Shown piece after piece: positions 56,770-64,000 of a stretch of DNA of 64,000 nt. The notes beneath the pieces are model-generated. The model did no database searches. It worked only from the letters and a program-made list of their open reading frames with translations, and was not told where the DNA came from. The stretch comes from Larix kaempferi (taxonomy: Eukaryota; Streptophyta; Pinopsida; Pinales; Pinaceae). Position 1 is the stretch's first letter. Every line of letters begins with the position of its first letter. The position numbers and the translations under genes were made by a program. The stretch lies in contig BSBM01000486.1 in assembly GCA_027924585.1 (NCBI GenBank), positions 39,944,001 to 40,008,000 on the forward strand. Reading direction: 5' to 3'.

Positions 56770-57300
56770 TTATGCTCTTTCTTATCTCCCCATTTGGTTA
56801 AGAAACCCTTCTCAAATTCTTTGAAGTTCTTGTAGCTGTTGGCATCTAAATTTGAGAACCAGTCAAAGGCGTCTTCTTCTAAAGATAGCGCAAACAACTT
56901 CATCTGCACATCTTCATATTTAGCATTTAAGCGCCATTTGTTAAAACATTGTGAAAAAGTTTTAGATGTGCCTTGGCAGTTATTGTATTATTCCCCTGAA
57001 ATGAAGGCAATTTTTCGATTGCCTTCTCAGTTACGACATGGGGGTAACCTACTATTGCGGTAAAATCTAAAGGACTGAAAAAATCACCAATATTATCTTC
57101 TTCTAAATTAGATTCTTGAAATAAATGGTGAAGATCTAAAATTGTCTCAAGTGCGACATTTTTGAGGATTCTCAGAGAGTTTTGTTTATTCAATCTTCTC
57201 CTATAAACCTTTTCAGGTTCAGGGATGAAATTGAATAACCCTTCAGCATTTCTTCTTGTTGAATACCTCGTTGAATTATTTAGAAGTGGAGACGCCAGAT
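56770..57300 (-). pseudogene. Gypsy A gag, N-terminal part
   Basis: Minus-strand frames carry the Gypsy gag (retrotransposon gag domain) pattern: T-A-K-A-H-L-K-L-F (about 56960), F-A-L-S-L-E-E-D-A-F-D-W-F and F-E-K-G-F-L-T-K-W-G. A frameshift near 56930 divides it. The C-terminal part with its zinc knuckle, and the protease, are gone: the frame runs straight into the truncated LTR of element C at 56769. An open N-terminal stretch reaches back to about 57300. Confidence 0.85.
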
Positions 57301-57395
57301 GGACCGAGTAAATTTTAAAGGTTCACAAGATGCATCAAACAAAGTCAAAACAACAAAAAGAAACAAAGGTTGTGACCCGAGAATAGAAAGGTTTA

Positions 57396-57413
57396 TCCCC
57401 AGCAGCGGCGCCA
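57396..57413 (-). other. Gypsy A primer binding site
   Basis: On the minus strand TGGCGCCGCTGCTGGGGA lies three bases after the end of the 5' LTR. This is close to the Asp-tRNA-complementary primer site of plant Athila/Tat-type Gypsy elements. Confidence 0.82.
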
Positions 57414-57416
57414 AAA

Positions 57417-59981
57417 TGTTGCCGCCTAATACACACCTGGGGGAATGCGACATGAAACCTTCAAGCCACTCAGTGTGTCCTTGGGGGCAAGTCAGAGTTA
57501 AGTGCTGTCACCTGATTACTCGACTCCTCTGTCTAGGCTACTCCTAGCGAAGCCAACGGGGTGGTCCCTGTGAAAAAAATCTAAGGCTTTTAAACTATGA
57601 AAACAAGTAAAAGCTATTCTAGGAGTTAAGTGATGGATGTAAAAAACATTACAACAAAGAGATAATTGCAATTAAATTTAATTACCACAACACATGATAT
57701 AGATAATCTCACGACATTTTATGATTGAATTTAAACATTCGTATTGTGTAATGACCAGTGCTGAAAATATGAATGCGATTGCTGCTGTGTTGTGTCGTGA
57801 AAGTATTGCAAAGGCTTGTTGTAAATTTTAATTTATTAGTGAGTATTAAAGGAATGGGTTTATTTTTGGTTTGGCCCAACTTAGAATCGCTCCTTTGGAA
57901 TGCGCGTTGTGACAGCTATACCAAGTGTCCAACCAGGCGAGGATGAACCTTCTTACGACAGCTTGCTGACTCTATAGTTAGCCTCACTCGATCTCCCGAA
58001 TCCGTAGGATTGAGACTTTGTAGCATTGCCCTTTTAACACTAGTCACTCTACACCCTTTTTTGATTGAGCCAACTGTTCAGACTAAGCTGCAGCGATCAA
58101 GAGCATACTTCGGGTTTCAAGTCTTGATTGATTTTATTTAATATTGCAAGATGAGTTATTAAACTAATCTAAAGCCCAAGAGTCTCTTTTCCACACACCA
58201 AAAATGGTGCAGTACTTTTGGGAGAGCAAGGGCACAATTTTATTAAGATTTATTGGAACAATTGTAAAAAAAAGCACAAAGTATGAGATAAGTAAATCAA
58301 TTTAAATAGATTTTTTGAGGATGCTTGCGTGCTTTGTGATGTGATTTAATTACTATTAACTGAAAGAAACTAATCTAAAACGAATAAATTAAAAATAATG
58401 CAAAATGGAAAAAAATGAAAAAAGTGCGAATTCCCCCTGGGGGGGTGGGGGCAGGCGCTGGAATAGCCTGCTGTGCTCTTTTTATTTATTTTGGTTACAT
58501 CAATAGAAACTAAAGTAGTACTACTGGTCCTTTATCAATAGGTAGCAATACAGTTTACAAATTTTATAGAAAACAAAGGATGGTAGAACCAGCTCTTCGG
58601 ATGGCCACGGAAGCCTCCAAATCTCAAATTTTGGTCCCTTTAACAAACCTGCTAAAAAATTAAAAAAACAACGAACAAAATTAGTTTTGAAAGAGCCAAA
58701 AAACACTTTAAAAGTGTCTTTGGCCTCACTACACAGTTTGCAAAAATTTTCTAGCTTAAAAGATGCAAAAAAGAGAGTAAAAATGACTAAGGAAAGTGAG
58801 CTAAAAAAGCTACTTTCCTTAGGATCTTTGCTTGCTTTTGGAAAAGTCAAGCCAACTGAGGCACTTAGTTGCCAAATATTAAACAAGCTTTGAAGAGTAA
58901 GACGAAGCAACACAAATCTTTCAATAAGCAAAATTTCTAACTTGTATTGTAAAGCTTAAACTACTTAGATCTAGAACTTAGAAAATGAACTTGAAAGCTT
59001 GGGGAAAATGAAGCTTTTTCAAGCGAGACCACAAGACTTAGAGATGAATTCGTGGATTGCCGTGGGACTAGATCTGAAAAATAAAGCAGTTAGATACAAA
59101 AAAGAGAGACAAACAAGTTCCCCTCTTCTTCCACCAGAAGTGTACTTACAACTTACATCAACTCATACACAAAGCATTAGATTTGGAAGCCAAATATGTA
59201 AGAAATCAATGCCAAAATACTCATAAAAAAATGAAAATATTTTAAAACTAGATCTCTTAGCATATGAAACAACAAGATTAGAAAAGTAAACAAACTTGAC
59301 TAATCTAGCTTACCTAACACGTAATTGTCCTTACAGTATACCAAGATCGAAGTAGGAAGCAAATGAGCAGCTCACCACAAGTCACCTTCTCTCAACACAA
59401 TGATCATGCATCCACACATAAAAGCAACACAAGGATTCTACCTCCAAAGTCTCTTTATTCTCAAATAATCTCAATGAAGTACAATAACGACAAAGCTTTT
59501 CCTCTCAACACCAACTAGTGAAAGAGAAGGCTTGTCTTCCCGAAAACGGAACCAATGTTGTAGTCGAGGGACACAGATATAGATACAAGAGACAAGAGAT
59601 GGAGAGGAAGCACAAGCCTTTATATTACTTAGCGAGATATGCATAACATTTACACGTATGAACAGATCTACTTAACTCTATGAGTCGGCTCACCAGTCTA
59701 TATATATGTTTTGATATACAGTTACATAACTGATTGTCGATCCAACTGACCGACTCGACCTATATTGGTCAACTCAAACCGTCGACATGTTTTACAAGTA
59801 GTCGGGCGGAGGACCTAGTCGACAGGCCGACATAGGCTCTTCCAACAGAGTTCAACGAGTTCGTAGCATTGATCTAGGAATTGATTTGGATGCCAAACCA
59901 AGGGGAATGCGCCACCTTGAATGAGATAGGCGCTCCCTACCTCGTAGATATCACTGCAACCAAGGTTTGCCAAGTCATGGT
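57417..59981 (-). repeat. Gypsy A right (5') LTR, incomplete
   Basis: Begins TGTTGCCGCCTAATAC at 57417 and matches the two left LTR parts continuously across the site where the LINE interrupts the left copy. Cut at 59981 by Copia B. It contains the LTR remnant 59556-59847. Divergence from the left copy is several percent by eye. Confidence 0.9.
59556..59847 (-). mobile_element. LTR remnant (292 bp) with adjacent primer-site-like sequence
   Basis: On the minus strand it starts TGTTGGAAGAGCC and ends CGACTACAACA. TATA-like TAATATAAAGG and the following CTTGTGCTTCCTCTCC are visible near 59620-59595. Just beyond its 3' end (59531-59555) is TTGGTTCCGTTTTCGGGAAGAC, where a primer site would be. 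Together with the left-copy alignment, this suggests an LTR plus a stub of internal sequence that replaced about 80 bp of the host LTR. No matching target duplication. Confidence 0.7.
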
Positions 59982-60511
59982 TGTTAGATTTTTCATACAT
60001 TCATAGCATAATAATTCAAATGCATAAATAGGATCACTAGAAGAAAGACAAAGCACAGAGACAATAACACAAGAGTTTATCTTGGGAAACCCAATCGGGA
60101 GAAAACCCGTCAACCTTCGTATAGAGATGATAATTCCGAGAACAATGATGAGAGAGAAAAGATGGAAATGCTTTCCAAAAATAGAAACCCCAAAATTTGT
60201 CTTCTCCTTAACGCAGGTGCGAATCTCTCTCCAAGTGATGCGAACTTGTGTGAAGTGGATGAGTGAATAATGAGGTGAACTTCACCTTTATTTATACAAG
60301 TGCCAACTGGCCTTTTTACCTAACTGGGCTGACTTCTCTTGGGGAGCAATAAATAATTTAATTTAATTTTTTCTTTTGCTTGCTTTTCACCCCATGGTTT
60401 ACATTGATTCTTCCAAGGGTTTACATGACTAATTACATCAAGTTCAACTCCCTTAGGAGGTACAATAAAATACAATAAATAATATCTTTCGAAGTTGCAC
60501 AAAATCCAACA
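59982..60511 (-). repeat. 3' LTR of Copia B
   Basis: 530 bp. On the minus strand it starts TGTTGGATTTTGTGC and ends GTATGAAAAATCTAACA. The preceding minus-strand GTTGAGAGGGAG is the polypurine tract. Confidence 0.85.
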
Positions 60512-60733
60512 CTCCCTCTCAACAAGGAAGGTATACTTCGGTCTTCATCAGCATCGCAGTCATCTGGGTTTCATCTGTACATCTATACTGTCTCCATCAT
60601 CTCTATACATACTGAAGGTTGTCAACACAGTCTCAGTGCTTCGAGAAGTGTCGTCATGCATCAACTCCACTAGTCCTTCGATGAGTCCAAGAGAGTCTCT
60701 CCATCCTATTTGGATGTCCGAGAGATAGGCTTT

Positions 60734-61193
60734 TACCATCTGCTGTACCATCTTGCTACCTGTTTGTCTCATCTGCTGATGGGATCCTCCCATACTTGGC
60801 CGAGAACCTGGACGAGTAGATGTACACGACCATCTACTACCTGTTCGTCTCATCTGCCGATGGAGTACTCCCATACCTGGCTGAGAACCTGAACGAGTAG
60901 AGGTACCTGTGCAATCATCAAACGACCATCTACTACCTGTCCGTCTCATCTGCCGATGGGATTTCTCCCATACCTGGTTGAGAACCTAGACGAGCAAAGG
61001 CACCTGTGTGAACCCGACCATCTACTGCCTGTCCGACTCATCTGCTGATGGGATTTCTCCCATTCTTGGTTGAGCACCCGGACGAGTAAAGGCACCTGGG
61101 TGAACCCGACCATCTATTGCCTGTCCGACTCATCTGCTGATGGGATTTCTCCCATACCTGGCTGAGCACCTGGATGAGTAGAGGCACCTGGGT
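60734..61193 (-). repeat. minisatellite in Copia B 3' region, five units of 92-96 bp
   Basis: Units start at the phrase GACCATCTACTACCTG near 60734, 60828, 60924, 61016 and 61108. Each holds TCATCTGC.GATGGGAT..CTCCCATAC and GAGTAGAGG.ACCTG. The minus-strand ORF 60560-60949 crosses three units and is a repeat-derived frame, not a likely gene. Confidence 0.88.
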
Positions 61194-61217
61194 TTATGTA
61201 GGGTAAACATCTCTATA

Positions 61218-62495
61218 TCATCTCTCCTTCTCAAGGAGGGACACGTTCTCTTCTACTCCAAGTCTTCCGCGAAAGTATTCGAACTTCATCCTGGAAAGAG
61301 GCTTGGTGAGAACATCTGCAGTCTGGTCATCTGTCGGAATATACTGTAATTCGCCCGCACCTTTCTGCACCATATCACGAATGAAGTGATATCGAATCTC
61401 TATATGCTTTGACCTGTCGTGAAATACAGGATTCACTGACATCTGCACACAGCTCTGGTTATCACAGTGAATCACGGTTGGCTCTGGAATTTGGCCAAAC
61501 AATCCTGCAAGGAGTTTACGAAGCCATACTTCTTCTCGGGCTACTGTACCAGCATCCATATACTCAGCGTTTGCAGTACTGAGTGCTACTGAGTTCTGCT
61601 TCCCGCTGCACCAGGAAATCACCGCAGAACCCAAACTGAAGCAACATCCGGAAGTACTCTTTCTATCTGCAACACATCCGACCCAATCTGAGTCTGTAAA
61701 CCCCTGCAATCTCAAGTCACATTCTGAAGCTTATCTCAGGCCATATCCCACAGTGCCACGCAAATATCTGAGCACATGTTTTGCAGCAATCCAGTGAATC
61801 TGCCTCGGTTCGCACATGAATTGACTGAGAGCTTTCATAGCAAACCATATATCTGGTTTGGTGTTTGTCAGATACATCAAGGACCCAATCAACTGGCTAT
61901 ACATAGTGGGATCAATCAAATCTGAGTCTGAAGCGGAATCTGTCAGCTTCTTCAAATTTGCATCCATCGGAGTAGCCATGGACTTGTAGTCGAACATTCC
62001 GAATCTCTACAGGATATCTATGGTGTATTTTCCTTGACTTAGGAAAATCTCCTTCTGCCTCTGCCATACTTCTAATCCCAAGAAGTAATGCATCAATCCA
62101 AGATCCTTTATTTCGAACTCAGAGGCGAGTTTCTTCTTACACCATACGATAAGTTTCTCATTTCCAATGAGAAACAGGTCATCAACATCTAGTACCAAAA
62201 TCAATGGCTCATCATTCACAACCTTGTAGTAAAAGTTGGGGTCTGCATCACTTTGATGCAACTTCCATCCCATCGCTGAAGCAATCATCGATTTGATAGA
62301 AGTATATCGAGCCACAAGAGCAAATGTCTCATCAAAATCGCCTTCCTCTTTCTGAGAGAACCCTCTGGCAACAAATCTAGCCTTGTGTTTTTCAACACTC
62401 CCATCTGCTCCATGCTTGATTTTGTATATCCACTTGGAAGCCACTACTGACTTCACCTCAGGTCTCGGCACAACCTCCCACACATCGTTCTTCAT
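61218..62495 (-). pseudogene. Copia B reverse transcriptase and RNase H
   Basis: Minus-strand RT region: N-D-V-W-E-V-V-P and A-S-K-W-I-Y-K-I-K (62490-62430), then A-R-F-V-A-R-G-F-S-Q. The sequence jumps from M-G-W-K-L-H-Q straight to D-A-D-P-N-F-Y-Y, so the central RT part is deleted. The active site reads L-D-V-D-D-L-F for the usual Y-V-D-D. After a stop near 62005 comes A-T-P-M-D-A-N (61970) and a frameshifted RNase H: D-S-D-W-V-G-C, S-T-S-G-C-C-F-S-L-G, A-L-S-T-A-N-A-E-Y and H-C-D-N-Q-S-C. The RNase H part (61715-61218) is open. Confidence 0.9.
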
Positions 62496-62820
62496 GATAG
62501 ATTAGTATTCCTCCACCATGGAATCCTCCCAAACTTGGTGTATGGATGCTTCTTCATAAGTGGTAGGTTCTGAGTCAATGATGTGACTCATCAATGCTAC
62601 ATAACTGGAGAAACTCTGAGGTCTTTTACTTTCTCGAAAAGTACCATTTGGAGCTTCATGCCCCTTTGCATCCTGCAAAGTCTGTTGTGCCCATCTAGGC
62701 CTTTTCTGATCTGCTGCAATATCTCTGGGAACATTAACTGGATCAATAGGATCGATGGGTTCATCCTTTTCTGCTAACTCCCTTTGAACTGGAGGGGGAA
62801 GATGATCTCATTTCCTTTGG

Positions 62821-63096
62821 TTATAACATTTCTTCATCATCGATTTCCATGTCTGATCCTCTGCCTTTCTTGACAACCATCTCTTCTTCAAAGGTCACAT
62901 CCCTGCTGACTTTAATTTGTCTGGATCCTGGGATGTAGATTCTGTAAGCCTTTGAAGACTTACTGTATCCCATGAAAGTTCCCTTCTTGCCTGATGGTTC
63001 TAACTTCGTGGGCACATGTATGTAGACTGGACAGCCAAATACCTGAAGGTGGCCCACTTCTGGTTTTACTTCTGTGAAAGCTTCCTCCGTGGTCAT
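62821..63096 (-). pseudogene. Copia B integrase C-terminal fragment
   Basis: Contains L-Q-V-F-G-C-P-V-Y-I-H-V-P, K-G-T-F-M-G-Y-S and S-R-D-V-T-F-E-E, the conserved blocks after the Copia integrase core. The core itself and protease are absent: the sequence at 63110-63590 shows no pol homology. Confidence 0.82.
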
Positions 63097-63109
63097 CCTT
63101 CTAGGCTGA

Positions 63110-63590
63110 GAGTCGTATTCCTGGAAGCTTCCTGCTGAACATCAACGGGATTCATGTGTACATCACTTGTTCATCGGAACAAGTCTCGTCATCCTTCTCT
63201 TGTAGGCCATATCACATGGTCTTTTTCCTACAAGTCAAATCTCGACTGATGATCAGTGACATTGCATAATCAATGTAATGACAATAGTTTACACATGCAT
63301 CTCGACTATTACTTTAGTACAACATTTATAAACATGTCTTCCAAACACATCTGGGAACTATGTAGATGTCTGCTATGTCCATTAGAACATGCCATCTAGA
63401 GTGTGCACTACTCTAAGCATGCAGGAAGGAGATATCATCTAGACTAGCTCTATCATGTGTTTATGGAATGTTGTGTAGCTCATATAACAGATACAACAAT
63501 AGCCTATGGTAAATCAAAAGTAAACTATATCAATTGCTCAACACACTTCCTGATAGATTTGCATATAATCAAGACATATAAGACAAAACA
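63110..63590. other. unrecognised sequence inside Copia B
   Basis: Where protease and the integrase core should lie, about 480 bp show no Copia motif. It may be filler at a deletion or another small insertion. Confidence 0.4.
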
Positions 63591-63719
63591 GATCTATGTA
63601 AGTAAGAAAACCAAATACTTATCTCTTATTGTTTTTGTGTGTGGACTCCCATTGCCTTCTTGTGGGAACCATGAGATATCTCTATTCTTGCATTCTGGAT
63701 CTTCATATCTCCTAGAAGA

Positions 63720-64000
63720 AGAACTCTGAATGATCATCATTTCTTGACTTCTTGTGAGGGGTGCCTTCTTCGACATCATCAGTTGAGGCTTCATGCTTCC
63801 TTTTGATTGAACTTCGACAATTGCTGGCATAATGACCATATGCCTTGCACCTATAGCATTGTATCTGAGATAAGTCCTTCTCCTTCTTTTGGTCTGGGGT
63901 TGGACTTGATCTCCTACCTTGGTGCTTGTGTTTGTAGAACTTCCTTCCTTTTCCCTTACCTTTCTTGGCATGGGATACAAATGCTTGATTCTCCTCTGGT
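63720..64000 (-). pseudogene. Copia B gag C-terminus with zinc knuckle
   Basis: On the minus strand at about 63862-63815 the frame reads C-Y-R-C-K-A-Y-G-H-Y-A-S-N-C (CX2CX4HX4C), preceded by a Lys/Gly-rich stretch and followed by a basic region (S-S-I-K-R-K-H-E-A-S). The ORF at 63594-63980 is a different frame over the same bases and is not the gag frame. The rest lies beyond the window. Confidence 0.75.

Larger units (their letters stand above)
32548..64000 (-). mobile_element. Gypsy A: Ty3/Gypsy element with many nested insertions, runs off window
   Basis: Left (3') LTR begins at 32548. Right (5') LTR begins at 57417, preceded by an Asp-tRNA-like primer site; both start TGTTGCCGCCTAATACACACC. 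Between them lie pol (41478-45034) and part of gag (56770-57300). Its own sequence is interrupted by a LINE with a solo LTR inside (32769-38071), element C (45035-56769), an LTR remnant (59556-59847) and Copia B (from 59982). Pol carries two RNase H domains, one before RT. Such duplication is known in the Tat/Ogre group of plant Gypsy elements, so Gypsy A is probably Tat-like. Confidence 0.85.
59982..64000 (-). mobile_element. Copia B, cut by window edge
   Basis: A Copia element inserted in the Gypsy A right LTR after CATGGT. 3' LTR 59982-60511, purine tract 60512-60524, a long 3' untranslated stretch with a minisatellite (60734-61193), then pol and gag reading leftward. The 5' LTR lies beyond the window. 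Internal deletions and stops make this copy defective. Confidence 0.88.

Noticed and set aside
60734-61193. CRISPR-like repeat array
   Set aside because: Long, contiguous, diverged units without unique spacers in a plant retrotransposon; a minisatellite.

Overview
The window reads as nuclear DNA of a seed plant with a large, repeat-filled genome. It is AT-rich and intron-bearing, with plant-type Copia and Ty3/Gypsy LTR elements and plant L1-type LINEs that carry a C-terminal RNase H. A gymnosperm (conifer-like) source fits the very long TE-filled introns, but this is inference from architecture and not an identification. No bacterial operons, rRNA genes, convincing tRNA genes or CRISPR arrays were seen.

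Layout. 1-1571: 3' end of an L1-type LINE (+). 3395-7686: decayed Copia element with both LTRs (+). 7687-14276: very AT-rich DNA with local duplications, a tRNA-derived SINE, and a degenerate ~145 bp tandem array flanked by ~460 bp direct repeats. 16188-17060: fragment of a second kind of LINE (-). 17537-25168: the only convincing cellular gene, six exons (+) joined in one consistent reading frame and predicted to encode a plastid-targeted protein of unrecognised family. Its second intron (6.2 kb) holds a Copia fragment split by a hAT-like element. Its exons after the sixth are not visible. 25313-32018: full-length L1-type LINE (-) with an exact 17 bp target-site duplication. 32548 to the right edge: one large Ty3/Gypsy element (-), called Gypsy A here, in which nearly everything else is nested.

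Nesting inside Gypsy A. Its left LTR was split by a 5'-truncated LINE (32769-38071), which was itself split by a 3.9 kb solo LTR (33358-37254, TSD GTTCA). Its internal region was split by a non-autonomous LTR element, element C (45035-56769), with 2.0 kb LTRs, a Met-tRNA primer site and unfamiliar reading frames. Element C received a hAT-like element (47799-48678) and a 4.5 kb solo LTR (49440-53929, TSD GGAAC) of the same family as the first one, in the opposite orientation. The right LTR of Gypsy A carries an LTR remnant (59556-59847) and then a Copia element, Copia B (from 59982), that runs off the window.

Almost all TE proteins are broken by stops, frameshifts, deletions or loss of catalytic residues; LINE ORF1 (30489-31898) is the main intact one. 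The features most worth attention are the TE-riddled cellular gene, a Gypsy pol with a second RNase H placed before the reverse transcriptase, and element C with its unknown proteins.
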